A DNA stretch of 64,000 bases from Bacteroidales bacterium (lineage in GTDB: Bacteria; Bacteroidota; Bacteroidia; Bacteroidales; UBA932): positions 434,001 through 498,000 of the forward strand of contig JAFZOK010000013.1 of assembly GCA_017550655.1 (NCBI GenBank), written 5' to 3'. The notes under the pieces are model-generated. The model worked only from the letters and a program-made list of their open reading frames with translations. It did no database searches and was not told where the DNA came from. Below, piece after piece: positions 43,870-52,257 of this stretch. The position numbers and the translations under genes are program-made. Position 1 is the stretch's first letter. Every line of letters starts with the position of its first letter.

Positions 43870-44204
43870 AAGTATTGTTTCTGCCTGAGGTTTCTTCACA
43901 GTTTCTTGACCTCATTGAAGTTTTATACGACAAGGGCTACGTCAATTTTTTTGATGAAGCTGTAGATTATTCGGAAACTCTTTTTAGGGATATTCAAACA
44001 TCGCTGGCATTAAGACCGCACTTACCTGCTCCTGAATATTTCAGCAGTTACGGTAAAGATTTGTTATATGCGGCTTTCATAAAGAACAGGAATACAACTT
44101 GGTATGTGTTCTTCAATGTCTACGAAAATGATGGAGAAACAATATATCTTGTGAGGTTTATTAGCAATAATCACGTGATCGCGAAGTATCTTTCTCCGTG
44201 CTAA
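43866..44204 (+). CDS. RelE/ParE-like type II toxin
   Basis: A 112-residue protein with the pattern of the RelE/ParE superfamily (VLFLPEVSSQFLDLIEVLYDKGYVNFF, then IQTSLALRPHLPAPEYFSSYGKDLLYAAFIKNRNTTWYVFFNVYENDGETIYLVRFISNNH). Catalytic residues cannot be assigned with confidence, as the family varies. The type (mRNA cleavage or gyrase inhibition) is open. It is cotranscribed and translationally coupled with the antitoxin, which supports a working module. Confidence 0.82.
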   Translation: MKVLFLPEVSSQFLDLIEVLYDKGYVNFFDEAVDYSETLFRDIQTSLALRPHLPAPEYFSSYGKDLLYAAFIKNRNTTWYVFFNVYENDGETIYLVRFISNNHVIAKYLSPC

Positions 44205-44214
44205 TTATTTGTAT

Positions 44215-44222
44215 TACATTTG
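44215..44222 (+). promoter_or_regulatory. -7 box of smpB, near-leaderless
   Basis: TACATTTG fits TAnnTTTG and ends six bases before the ATG at 44229. TTTC at 44191-44194, 20 bases upstream, is a one-mismatch -33 element. An in-frame TTG (44220) lies inside the box and so is not the start. Confidence 0.6.
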
Positions 44223-44228
44223 CGCCTG

Positions 44229-44687
44229 ATGAAGGAGAAGAAGTCCAAAATAAGCATTGCTAACCGCAGGGCCGGGTTCGATTACGAGTTCCTGGAGAAT
44301 TACACTGCGGGCATTGTCCTGTACGGAACGGAGATAAAGTCCATCCGTGCGGGCAAGGCTTCTTTAGTGGACACTTACTGCATTTTCATTGGTGGAGAAC
44401 TGTATGTGAAGAACATGCACATCGCCGAGTATTTCTGGGCAAGCTATAACCGCAAGGATCCGAAGCGTGACCGCAAGCTTCTTCTTAACCGCAAGGAACT
44501 CAGCAAACTGCAGAGGGCTGTCAAAGAAAAGGGACTCACTATTGTTCCCAAGCGGCTTTTCATCTCCGACAACGGTTACGCCAAGCTGGACATTGCCCTG
44601 GCCAAGGGTAAGAAAGAGTACGACAAGAGAGAGTCCATCAAGGACAAGGACCGCCGCCGTGCAGAGCAGCGGGGAGATGATTACTAG
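44229..44687 (+). CDS. smpB: SsrA-binding protein SmpB
   Basis: A 152-residue protein with the SmpB beta-barrel: [97 protein letters not shown] (short segments), and a basic [12 protein letters not shown]-type tail. It binds tmRNA for rescue of stalled ribosomes. No tmRNA gene is visible nearby. The gene may be expressed without a leader. Confidence 0.95.
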   Translation: MKEKKSKISIANRRAGFDYEFLENYTAGIVLYGTEIKSIRAGKASLVDTYCIFIGGELYVKNMHIAEYFWASYNRKDPKRDRKLLLNRKELSKLQRAVKEKGLTIVPKRLFISDNGYAKLDIALAKGKKEYDKRESIKDKDRRRAEQRGDDY

Positions 44688-44690
44688 GCG

Positions 44691-45632
44691 TTATTTCAGG
44701 TCGTTGAGGTCTACAAGCTTGTTGATTATAGCGTAGACTGTTATGCCGGAGATGGAGTTGATTCCGGTCTTTCTCGATATGTTCTTGCGGTGGGTTGTGA
44801 CGGTGTGGATAGAAAGGTTGAGCCTGTCTGCTATCTCTTTGTTGGTCAGGCCCTTTGCAACTTCTGCAACAATATCCTTTTCTCTTTGGGAGAGGGTACT
44901 TTCCGGTTCGGAATCTTCCGTCGATTTTTCGTCTTCCGCATTCTTTGAAACCGCATCGCTGAGAAGGCGGCTGATGGAAGGAACCAGGAGCCTGTCCTCT
45001 ATTTCAGTGTGCTTTGCCAGGTCTTCCTCAAGGGAATAGATGTCTTTGAGAATCTCTGTCCTCAGCGATTGGGAATAGCCGTCCGGAAGATATTTGAGGA
45101 TGGTGTTTTTCAGGTCTGAAAGCTTGTCCTCCATATTGGTGTGGTTTTCCGCAAAAAGATGGAGGTCGAACGGGGCTATATTGTTCTTGTTCCCGTCCAG
45201 AAGGCTTTCCAGGAACGGGAAAACCATATCTTCCTCAAAACGGAAATGGCGGTTGATTTCCTCGTCGTAATCGTCGTAGAACTTGTGAAGAATCCTGGCG
45301 TTGTTCCGGTCTCCCTCTTCCAGCAGGAGATGGATTTTCTCGTGGAGTTTAGGAAGACTGTTTTGGGAATAGTAACTGTGCGAGGTCTTCAGATATCCGA
45401 TAAGACGCTTGATGTCCTGAATGGAAAGAGAGTCTGCGCGGGGCTCGTAACCGTCCCGCGAGTAAATGTTGCAGATATCTGTGAGCAGCAGGGAAGACAG
45501 GTTGTATCTTGAGCAGACCTCTTCTATCGTGGCCTCGTGGAAGCCAAGCCGGATACCAAGCCTCTCCAGAACGGAAAGGATTGCCGGATTGGCGTTCACC
45601 ACGTCAGCCAGATGTGTCTTCCCGGTAATCAT
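44691..45632 (-). CDS. Hemerythrin-LuxR regulator with RIC-like N-terminal domain
   Basis: A 313-residue protein made of three parts. Residues 1-45 match the ScdA/RIC N-terminal domain (HLADVVNANPAILSVLERLG, IEEVCSRYNL) but lack the two Cys of RIC. Residues about 80-230 form a hemerythrin-like domain with the diiron ligands in order: HEK, then HFRFE (HxxxE), ENHTNME, and HTEIE (HxxxE). Residues 245-313 form a LuxR-type HTH (LSQREKDIVAEVAKGLTNKEIADRLNLS). It is predicted to be a DNA-binding regulator that senses O2, NO or iron through a diiron centre. It starts three bases after gcvP, in the same direction. Confidence 0.88.
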   Translation of the reverse strand: MITGKTHLADVVNANPAILSVLERLGIRLGFHEATIEEVCSRYNLSSLLLTDICNIYSRDGYEPRADSLSIQDIKRLIGYLKTSHSYYSQNSLPKLHEKIHLLLEEGDRNNARILHKFYDDYDEEINRHFRFEEDMVFPFLESLLDGNKNNIAPFDLHLFAENHTNMEDKLSDLKNTILKYLPDGYSQSLRTEILKDIYSLEEDLAKHTEIEDRLLVPSISRLLSDAVSKNAEDEKSTEDSEPESTLSQREKDIVAEVAKGLTNKEIADRLNLSIHTVTTHRKNISRKTGINSISGITVYAIINKLVDLNDLK

Positions 45633-45635
45633 TGG

Positions 45636-48476
45636 TTAGTTGCAGTTGCAGACAAGGTTGCGGTCTCCGTAGCCGTCGTCCACCCTGGAAACTGCAGGCC
45701 AGAACTTGTTCTCGCGGATCCACTCCAGAGGATAGGCGGCCAGTTCCCTTGAGTAAGGATGGCTCCAGACATCTGCGCAGCACTCGTGTGCCGGATGCGG
45801 AGCCTTGGCCACAGGATTGTCTTTAGGGTCGAACTCTCCGGATGCAATCTTCTCGCACTCTGCCTTGATGGTCTTCATTGCCTCAATGAAGCGGTCCATC
45901 TCCTCCTTTGGCTCACTCTCTGTAGGCTCAACCATAAGGGTTTCGTGAACAGGGAATGAAAGTGTAGGAGCGTGGAACCCGAAGTCCATCAGCCTCTTGG
46001 CGATGTCTGTAGAACCAACTCCATATTTCTTCAGGAAACCCCTGCAGTCCAGAAGGCACTCGTGCGCAACTCTTCCGGTAGCGCCGGAATAAACCGTAGG
46101 ATATTCATTTTTCAGAGCCTCGGCGATGTAGTTGGCGTTGAGTATGGCAACCTCGCTGGAAGCCTTAAGTCCCTCTGCGCCCAGAAGCTTGATGTAAGCG
46201 TGGGTGATAGGGAGAAGGAGAGGATTTCCGTAGAAGGCTGCTGAAACCGAATCCATTCCTCCATTGTTTTCAGCCTCACCAGGCAGATAAGGAGCCAGTT
46301 CTGCGGTGCAGCAGATAGGGCCTACACCAGGACCGCCACCGCCGTGAGGCATTGCAAAGGACTTGTGGAGATTCAGGTGGCAGACATCTGCTCCGATTGT
46401 TCCTGGATTGGTGAGTCCTATCTGGGCGTTCATGTTTGCTCCATCCATATAAACCCTACCGCCGAACTTGTGGATAGCGTCAACAATCTCCCTGATCTTC
46501 ACCTCGAAAACTCCGTGGGTGGAAGGATAGGTGATCATCAGGCCGGCCAGGTTCTCGCCTGCGGCCTCGGCTTTCTGTTCCAGTTCCTCGACGTTGATGT
46601 TTCCCTTCTCGTCGCAGCCTACCAGAACAATGTCGAATCCTGCCATTGCTGCGGAAGCCGGGTTGGTTCCGTGTGCTGAAGTAGGGATAATCATAACCTT
46701 GCGGTTGGTCTGCCCGTTGGCATTGAAGAAGCGGCGGATGGTTGTAAGTCCGGCATACTCTCCGGCAGCGCCAGAGTTCGGCTGGAGGGAGCAGGCTGCA
46801 AAACCGGTGATTGTGTTCAGATCCTGCATAAGTTCGCCGATGAGCTGCATATATCCTTCTACTTGGTCTTTTGGAGCCAGAGGATGGACGTTGGTAAGTT
46901 CGCTCCAGCTAAGAGGCATCATCTCTACTGCGGCGTTCAGTTTCATTGTGCAGCTTCCCAGAGGAATCATTGAGTGTGCAAGGGAAATATCCTTTCTCTC
47001 CAGCATCTTGATGAAGCGCATCATCGCGGTCTCGCTGTGGTATGAATTGAAGACTTTCTGAGTCAGGTATGGAGTCTCCCTCTTCATGAAAGACCTTTCG
47101 GCTGGACAATGTCCCTTATGCTCTCCGTTTCCGCAATGGCAGCAAGGCTGGATTCCGAAGATACCCAGAATCTTGTGGGCCTCTTCCTTGCAGCTGAGCT
47201 CGTCAAAACTTATCCTGATCTTTCCGCAAGCTGTGTAATGGAAGTTGATTTTCTCCGCGATGGCCTTTGCCTTGATTTCCTCAACGTTGAGCTTCTCACC
47301 ACCCTTGCCGATGATGCTTATAGTATCGAAGAATTCCTCGCATTCCAGAACATATCCTGCATCTTTCAATTTTGCGGCAACCCTGTGGGCGAAGAGCTCT
47401 GCGTTACGAGCGATTGAACGGAGTCCCTCAGGTCCGTGATATACGGCGTACATTCCGCTCATTGTTGCCATAAGGGCGGTTGCGGTACATACGTTGGATG
47501 TGGCCTTCTCTCTCTTGATATGCTGCTCCCTTGTCTGGAGGGCAAGCCTTACTGCGCTGTTTCCAAGACGGTCAACAGTTACACCGATGATTCTTCCCGG
47601 AACGCTTCTCTTGTATTCCTCCCTGGTTGCCAGATATCCTGCAGTAGGTCCGCCGAATCCCATCGGGAGTCCAAGCCTCTGGGCGCTTCCCACTGCAATG
47701 TCGGCTCCCCAGGCAGCAGGTTCCTTGAGGACTGCAAGAGACAGGATGTCGCAGTATGCGGTTACCATTGCCCCGGCCTCGTGCATCTTGGTACAGAATG
47801 CCGCATAGTCTCTGACCTCTCCGTTGGCGGCAGGGTACTGAATCAATGCGCCAAAGCACATAGGATCCATCTCCCAGTTTTTCCAGTCGCCGAGGACAAC
47901 CTTGATTCCCAGGCCTTCCGCCCTTGTGCGGATAACGCTCTTAACCTGCGGGAACACTTCATCATCCACAAAGAGCACATTCTTTCCGGCCTTCTGGGCA
48001 TCGCGGCTTCTGAGGTTGAACATTACTCTCATTGCCTCTCCGGCAGCCTGGGCGTCGTCCAGCATAGAGCAGTTGGAAAGGGAGAATCCGGTAAGGGAAC
48101 TGATTACTGTCTGGTAAATCAGCAGAGCCTCAAGTCTTCCCTGTGAGATCTCGGCCTGGTAAGGAGTGTATGAAGTGTACCAGCAAGGGTTTTCGAAGAT
48201 GTTCCTGATGATTACAGGAAGCACTCCTGTTCCGTAAAATCCCTGGCCTATCAGGGAGCGGAAATTCTTGTTCTTTGAAACCATTTCTTTCAGATGGGCA
48301 AGGTATGCGTTCTCTGTCATAGGAGCATCCATCTTAAGGTCTTCCTTCAGTAGGATGTTTTCCGGAACGGTTTGTTTGACAAGTTCTTCCATTGAGTTAA
48401 CGCCAAGGAAAGAAAGCATCCCGCGGATGTCTTCCTCGCGAGGCCCGATGTGCCTCTGGGCAAATGTGTATGACAT
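45636..48476 (-). CDS. gcvP: Glycine dehydrogenase (decarboxylating), P-protein
   Basis: A 946-residue single-chain P-protein joining the alpha and beta halves that are separate genes in other bacteria. It starts FAQRHIGPREEDIRGML. Near residue 685 HLNLHKSFAMPHGGGGPGVGPI carries the PLP-binding lysine. Catalytic context GTNPASAAMAG and HNYSHE-like segments are in place. It decarboxylates glycine and passes the aminomethyl group to GcvH. No gcvT or gcvH lies nearby, so the rest of the cleavage system must be elsewhere. The hemerythrin regulator follows by three bases. Confidence 0.96.
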   Translation of the reverse strand: MSYTFAQRHIGPREEDIRGMLSFLGVNSMEELVKQTVPENILLKEDLKMDAPMTENAYLAHLKEMVSKNKNFRSLIGQGFYGTGVLPVIIRNIFENPCWYTSYTPYQAEISQGRLEALLIYQTVISSLTGFSLSNCSMLDDAQAAGEAMRVMFNLRSRDAQKAGKNVLFVDDEVFPQVKSVIRTRAEGLGIKVVLGDWKNWEMDPMCFGALIQYPAANGEVRDYAAFCTKMHEAGAMVTAYCDILSLAVLKEPAAWGADIAVGSAQRLGLPMGFGGPTAGYLATREEYKRSVPGRIIGVTVDRLGNSAVRLALQTREQHIKREKATSNVCTATALMATMSGMYAVYHGPEGLRSIARNAELFAHRVAAKLKDAGYVLECEEFFDTISIIGKGGEKLNVEEIKAKAIAEKINFHYTACGKIRISFDELSCKEEAHKILGIFGIQPCCHCGNGEHKGHCPAERSFMKRETPYLTQKVFNSYHSETAMMRFIKMLERKDISLAHSMIPLGSCTMKLNAAVEMMPLSWSELTNVHPLAPKDQVEGYMQLIGELMQDLNTITGFAACSLQPNSGAAGEYAGLTTIRRFFNANGQTNRKVMIIPTSAHGTNPASAAMAGFDIVLVGCDEKGNINVEELEQKAEAAGENLAGLMITYPSTHGVFEVKIREIVDAIHKFGGRVYMDGANMNAQIGLTNPGTIGADVCHLNLHKSFAMPHGGGGPGVGPICCTAELAPYLPGEAENNGGMDSVSAAFYGNPLLLPITHAYIKLLGAEGLKASSEVAILNANYIAEALKNEYPTVYSGATGRVAHECLLDCRGFLKKYGVGSTDIAKRLMDFGFHAPTLSFPVHETLMVEPTESEPKEEMDRFIEAMKTIKAECEKIASGEFDPKDNPVAKAPHPAHECCADVWSHPYSRELAAYPLEWIRENKFWPAVSRVDDGYGDRNLVCNCN

Positions 48477-48512
48477 ATTGTTCTTAAATTTTATTAGTTA
48501 CAAAAATCGCAT

Positions 48513-48534
48513 CGCCGAGGACATAACCCCGGCG
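48513..48534 (-). promoter_or_regulatory. GC-rich hairpin in the gcvP leader
   Basis: An 8-bp stem (CGCCGgGG / CCtCGGCG read on the minus strand, one mismatch, six-base loop) lies within the roughly 60-base leader between the -7 box (48543-48550) and the gcvP start. It is not followed by a T-run, so it is not a simple terminator. It does not match the glycine riboswitch layout. It may affect translation. Confidence 0.4.
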
Positions 48535-48542
48535 GGAACACA

Positions 48543-48578
48543 CAAAGATAAGACTTAAAATTGTTTTTACTATCTTTG
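48543..48578. promoter_or_regulatory. Divergent -7 boxes for gcvP and the carboxyltransferase gene
   Basis: Minus strand TATCTTTG (48543-48550) for gcvP and plus strand TATCTTTG (48571-48578) for the gene at 48602. No exact -33 TTTG is seen for either. Confidence 0.55.
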
Positions 48579-48601
48579 TCCGAAACTAAAACCTGAACAT
48601 T

Positions 48602-50149
48602 ATGAGTTTGCTCAGCAAAAAAATTTCCGAATTGCAGGAGAGGACCCAGCACGCTCAGCAGGGTGGAGGAGACAAGGCCATAGCAAAACAGATTGCGATG
48701 GGAAAACTTCCGGCCCGAGAGCGTATCCGTAAACTCCTGGACGAAGGAACATTCTACGAGTACGACCTCTTCATCCAGCACGACGCGCGCGAGTTTGGAA
48801 TGGAGAAGAAAGACCTTGCCGGAGACGGCGTGGTTATCGGTACGGGAAAGATCAACGGCCAGCCCGTTGCAGTGTATGCGCAGGACTTTACCGTTGCAGG
48901 AGGTTCCTTGGGCAGCATGCACGCCCGCAAGATTACCAAGATTATGGATTATGCCCTGAGGATGAGAATTCCTCTGATCGGCATCAACGATTCCGGTGGA
49001 GCCCGTATCCAGGAGGGAGTGAACTCTCTTGCAGGATACGGAGAGATTTTCTTCCGCAACACCCTCAACAGCGGTGTGATTCCTCAGATTTCCGTAATCC
49101 TCGGACCTTGTGCAGGTGGTGCAGTTTATTCACCGGCCCTTACGGACTATGTGTTTGTGGTGGACAAGATTTCCAAGATGTTCATTACCGGCCCTGAGGT
49201 TATCAAATCCGTTCTCGGAGAGGAAATCGATATGGAGAGCCTCGGCGGAGCAAGGGTACACTGCGAGACCACCGGCAACGCCCATTTCTTTGCAGAGAGC
49301 GAGGACGAGTGCTTTGCCCAGATAAAGAAACTGCTTTCCTATCTCCCGGCAAACAACCAGACCAAGGCCGTACCGGGCAAACCGGCCCAGCCGCTGAAGA
49401 AATACAACATCGTAAAGACCGTTCCGGCAGACCCTACCGAACCATACGATGTAAGAAATGTTATCCGCGCCCTTGTGGACAACTCGGACTTCTTCGAGGT
49501 TCAGGAAATGTGGGCAAAGAACATAGTCATAGGCTATGGAAGGATCGAGGGCCGCACGGTGGGCTTCATAGCCAACCAGCCTATGTATCTTGCCGGTGTT
49601 CTGGACTGCGACTCTTCAGACAAGGCTGCAAGGTTCATCCGCTACTGCGACGCTTTCAACATTCCGATTGTGACCCTTGAGGATATGCCTGGCTACCTGC
49701 CTGGCGTTGACCAGGAGCACGCAGGCGTTATCCGTCACGGAGCAAAGCTTCTGTATGCATATTCGGAGGCTACCGTTCCAAAGATAACCGTCATCCTGAG
49801 AAAGGCTTACGGCGGAGGATATATCGCAATGAACTCCCGTCACCTGAGGGCAGACTTCGTGTTTGCCTGGCCAACTGCAGAGATTGCCGTTATGGGACCT
49901 CAGGGAGCCGCCAACATCATCTTCCGCAAGGAAATCATGGAGGCCGAGGATCCTGAGGCAATGCGCAAGAAGAAGGTGGAGGAGTACAAGGAAAAGTTTG
50001 CCAACCCTTACGTTGCCGCTTCAAAGGGCTATATAGATTCCGTGATTAACCCTGCAGATACCAGAGAGTTCATCCTGCAGTCTCTGGATATTTCCCAGCA
50101 GAAGAATTCCGGCATGCCTAAGAAGAAGCATGGCATCCCACCGTTTTAA
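48602..50149 (+). CDS. Acyl-CoA carboxyltransferase subunit (propionyl-CoA carboxylase beta / methylmalonyl-CoA decarboxylase alpha)
   Basis: A 515-residue crotonase-fold carboxyltransferase: RKLLDEGTFYEYDLF, GGSLGSMHARKITKIMDYALRM, INDSGGARIQEGVNSLAGYGEIF, GPCAGGAVYSPALTDYVFVV, DMPGYLPGVDQEHAGVIRHGAKLLYA, KAYGGGYIAM and GPQGAANIIFRKE. This subunit transfers carboxyl between biotin and propionyl-CoA/methylmalonyl-CoA, a step of the succinate-propionate pathway in Bacteroidota. The biotin carrier gene follows after 30 bases, as in methylmalonyl-CoA decarboxylase clusters; the membrane (beta) subunit is not next to it. Whether it is a decarboxylase or a carboxylase is not decided by sequence alone. 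Confidence 0.92.
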   Translation: MSLLSKKISELQERTQHAQQGGGDKAIAKQIAMGKLPARERIRKLLDEGTFYEYDLFIQHDAREFGMEKKDLAGDGVVIGTGKINGQPVAVYAQDFTVAGGSLGSMHARKITKIMDYALRMRIPLIGINDSGGARIQEGVNSLAGYGEIFFRNTLNSGVIPQISVILGPCAGGAVYSPALTDYVFVVDKISKMFITGPEVIKSVLGEEIDMESLGGARVHCETTGNAHFFAESEDECFAQIKKLLSYLPANNQTKAVPGKPAQPLKKYNIVKTVPADPTEPYDVRNVIRALVDNSDFFEVQEMWAKNIVIGYGRIEGRTVGFIANQPMYLAGVLDCDSSDKAARFIRYCDAFNIPIVTLEDMPGYLPGVDQEHAGVIRHGAKLLYAYSEATVPKITVILRKAYGGGYIAMNSRHLRADFVFAWPTAEIAVMGPQGAANIIFRKEIMEAEDPEAMRKKKVEEYKEKFANPYVAASKGYIDSVINPADTREFILQSLDISQQKNSGMPKKKHGIPPF

Positions 50150-50179
50150 TGGAGAGCTAACCGTAACAGAGATTGAGTT

Positions 50180-50596
50180 ATGGCAGAAAAGGAAAACACC
50201 ATCCCTCAGGCAGAAGAGCTTCACACTCTTGCCCCGACCAACGATTCCACAGAATTCCTTGTTCCCGATTCCGGAAAGAAGAAACTCAGAGTCGCTGAGG
50301 AAGGCCACGAGTACAAGACATATCTGACCAAGAAATTCCTTGAAAGGAAACCTTGGAAGGCTCCGGATCCGCTTCAGGTCCTTAGCCACATCCCGGGTTC
50401 CGTTATAGAGGTTTTTGTAAAGCCGGGCCAGAAGGTCAAGAAGGGAGAAAAACTGATGATCTACGAGGCTATGAAGATGATGAACATAGTCTCCGCTCCT
50501 ATGGACGGCATCATAAAGGAGGTTCACGCCAAGGAAGGGGAAAAGCTTCCGAAAGGCGCCCTCCTGGTTACTTTTAAGAAACCGGCCAAGAAATAG
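50180..50596 (+). CDS. Biotin carboxyl carrier protein
   Basis: A 138-residue protein. Residues 1-60 are polar and variable; residues 65-138 are a biotinyl domain with the biotinylation motif YEAMKMMN (Lys99) and IPGSVIEVFVKPGQKVKKGEKL. It is the carrier for the carboxyltransferase encoded just upstream (gap 30 bases) and shuttles carboxybiotin in the propionate/succinate pathway. The gene ends in a terminator 28 bases on. Confidence 0.92.
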   Translation: MAEKENTIPQAEELHTLAPTNDSTEFLVPDSGKKKLRVAEEGHEYKTYLTKKFLERKPWKAPDPLQVLSHIPGSVIEVFVKPGQKVKKGEKLMIYEAMKMMNIVSAPMDGIIKEVHAKEGEKLPKGALLVTFKKPAKK

Positions 50597-50622
50597 GAGA
50601 CATATCGGAAATCATACGGAAG

Positions 50623-50651
50623 AAGAGGCAGGCAAATGCCTCTTTTTCTTT
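50623..50651 (+). terminator. Terminator of the carboxyltransferase operon
   Basis: An 8-bp stem (AAGAGGCA / TGCCTCTT), loop GGCAAA, followed by TTTCTTT. It also overlaps the -7 box (50651-50658) of yraN, so one transcript ends as the next begins. Confidence 0.88.
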
Positions 50652-50658
50652 ATATTTG
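50651..50658 (+). promoter_or_regulatory. -7 box of yraN
   Basis: TATATTTG, 18 bases before the ATG at 50677. An in-frame TTG that would start at 50656 lies inside it and is rejected as the start. Confidence 0.6.
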
Positions 50659-50676
50659 AATGTCAAAAGAAAAAGT

Positions 50677-51087
50677 ATGGAGGGGAAGACAACAGTTGAC
50701 AAAGGAAAATCCGCAGAGGATTTAGCTGTGTCCTGGTTAAAGGAAAGGGGCCTTGATATTCTTGAAAGGAACTGGAGGTGCCATCATCTTGAAATAGACA
50801 TAATCGCCGAGGGCCCTATGCTCTCTGCCCAAACCTCGCATACAGTAAATAATTCTCAGCGATTCCTTCATATTGTGGAGGTAAGGAGCAGGGCAGACAA
50901 TTCTCCGGTAGAGCCGGACCTAACCGTCGATGATAAAAAACAGAAACGCCTTGTCAACGCCGCGGACGCCTATATCCGCAGCCACAGGATTCATCTTGAG
51001 GCGGTCTTTGACATTATCGGCATACAGACCTCAGAATCTGAAACAACCATAAGCTTCAGGCCCGATGCTTTCCGTCCGGGCTGGTAA
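50677..51087 (+). CDS. YraN/UPF0102 family endonuclease-like protein
   Basis: A 136-residue protein with a PD-(D/E)XK nuclease fold: TTVDKGKSAEDLAVSWLKERGLDILERNWRC, LEIDIIAEG, then HIVEVRSRADN where most members have VEVKTR, so the usual Lys is Arg. The active-site region holds an insertion of about 18 residues (GPMLSAQTSHTVNNSQRF) between the two motif strands that typical members lack, and it contains one copy of the recurrent word TCGCTGAG (50855-50862). The function of the family is unresolved. The start at 50677 follows the -7 box at 50651. Confidence 0.85.
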   Translation: MEGKTTVDKGKSAEDLAVSWLKERGLDILERNWRCHHLEIDIIAEGPMLSAQTSHTVNNSQRFLHIVEVRSRADNSPVEPDLTVDDKKQKRLVNAADAYIRSHRIHLEAVFDIIGIQTSESETTISFRPDAFRPGW

Positions 51088-51143
51088 ATGGATTTTTACT
51101 TTTTCGGGGAAAATGATTAACTTGTGAAACTTTTAGACAAAAT

Positions 51144-52238
51144 ATGGTTTCAGACAAATATTGCATAATAATGGCGGGCGGGGTAGGAAGCCGTTTCTGG
51201 CCGGTATCCCGAGGCGAGCGTCCAAAGCAGTTTCTGGACATTCTGGGAACAGGCAGAAGTTTTCTTCAGGCAACGGTGGACCGCTTCTCCAAAATAGTTC
51301 CGGTTGAGAATATACTCATAGTTTCCGCAAAACAATATGAAGGGCTTATCGCCGAGCAGGTTCCTGAAATTCCAAAGGAGAATGTCCTTCTGGAAAACCG
51401 CAAGAGGAACACGGCGCCTTGTATAGCATACGCCACATACAAACTTCTGAAAAAGAACCCGAAGGCCACGATTGTGGTAACTCCGGCGGATCATCTGATA
51501 CTCAACGGGGATGTCTTTCTTGAGACAGTTGAAACGGCAATGGAATATGCCGCCGCCACTCCGGCTTTATTTACACTCGGCATCAAGCCTACAAGGCCGG
51601 AAACACAGTACGGATATATCCAGGCTAACAAGGCAAATCCGGAAATTGTCCGCGGACACGCCTGCTATCAGGTGAAGACCTTTACCGAGAAACCGGACCT
51701 GGAGATGGCAAAGGTTCTCTACTCTAGCGGGGAATTCCTGTGGAACTCCGGGATCTTCGTGTGGAACATCCAGACAATCAAGGAGGAACTTCAGGCCCAT
51801 CTTCCGGATATCGCCGAGGCGTTTTCAGAGATTTCCAGATACTACTATACCACTGAAGAGCAGAAAATTGTGGACAATGTCTACGATTCCATAGACTCCA
51901 TATCCATAGATTACGGGGTTATGGAAAAGACAGAGCGCTGCCGGGTATTCGAGGGCTCGTTCGGATGGAGCGATCTTGGAACCTGGGAGAGCCTCTATGT
52001 CCAGAGCCCTAAGGATGCCGCCGGAAATCTTGTGAACACATCCACGACGATGCTGGATGGGGTAAAAAACAGCATAATAGTATCTGCCGAAAAAGAAAAG
52101 CTGCTTGTGGTCAAGAATCTGGAGAACTTTGTGGTAATCAGCACTCCGGACGTTCTTCTGGTTTGCCCTAGAGACGAGAAGCAGCTCAAGGCCATAACGG
52201 CAGAACTTGCCATGAACAACCTTACAGACTATTTGTAA
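51144..52238 (+). CDS. Mannose-1-phosphate guanylyltransferase
   Basis: A 364-residue nucleotidyltransferase: CIIMAGGVGSRFWPVSRGERPKQFLDILGTGRSFLQ, VSAKQYEGLIAEQVPEIPKENVLLENRKRNTAPCIAY, TPADHLIL, PETQYGYI, GEFLWNSGIFVW, SIDYGVMEKTERCRV and FGWSDLGTWESL. It makes GDP-mannose from GTP and mannose-1-phosphate. It lacks the C-terminal phosphomannose isomerase domain found in the bifunctional ManC, fitting the short form seen in Bacteroidota. No sugar-transferase genes adjoin it. Confidence 0.94.
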   Translation: MVSDKYCIIMAGGVGSRFWPVSRGERPKQFLDILGTGRSFLQATVDRFSKIVPVENILIVSAKQYEGLIAEQVPEIPKENVLLENRKRNTAPCIAYATYKLLKKNPKATIVVTPADHLILNGDVFLETVETAMEYAAATPALFTLGIKPTRPETQYGYIQANKANPEIVRGHACYQVKTFTEKPDLEMAKVLYSSGEFLWNSGIFVWNIQTIKEELQAHLPDIAEAFSEISRYYYTTEEQKIVDNVYDSIDSISIDYGVMEKTERCRVFEGSFGWSDLGTWESLYVQSPKDAAGNLVNTSTTMLDGVKNSIIVSAEKEKLLVVKNLENFVVISTPDVLLVCPRDEKQLKAITAELAMNNLTDYL

Positions 52239-52257
52239 AATTTAAGACGAATCATAT

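Noticed and set aside
44691-45632. RIC iron-sulfur repair protein
   Set aside because: N-terminal resemblance is real, but the cysteines of RIC are missing and the C-terminus is a LuxR helix-turn-helix.
48484-48542. Glycine riboswitch before gcvP
   Set aside because: The leader is only about 60 bases with one hairpin; the paired aptamer layout is absent.
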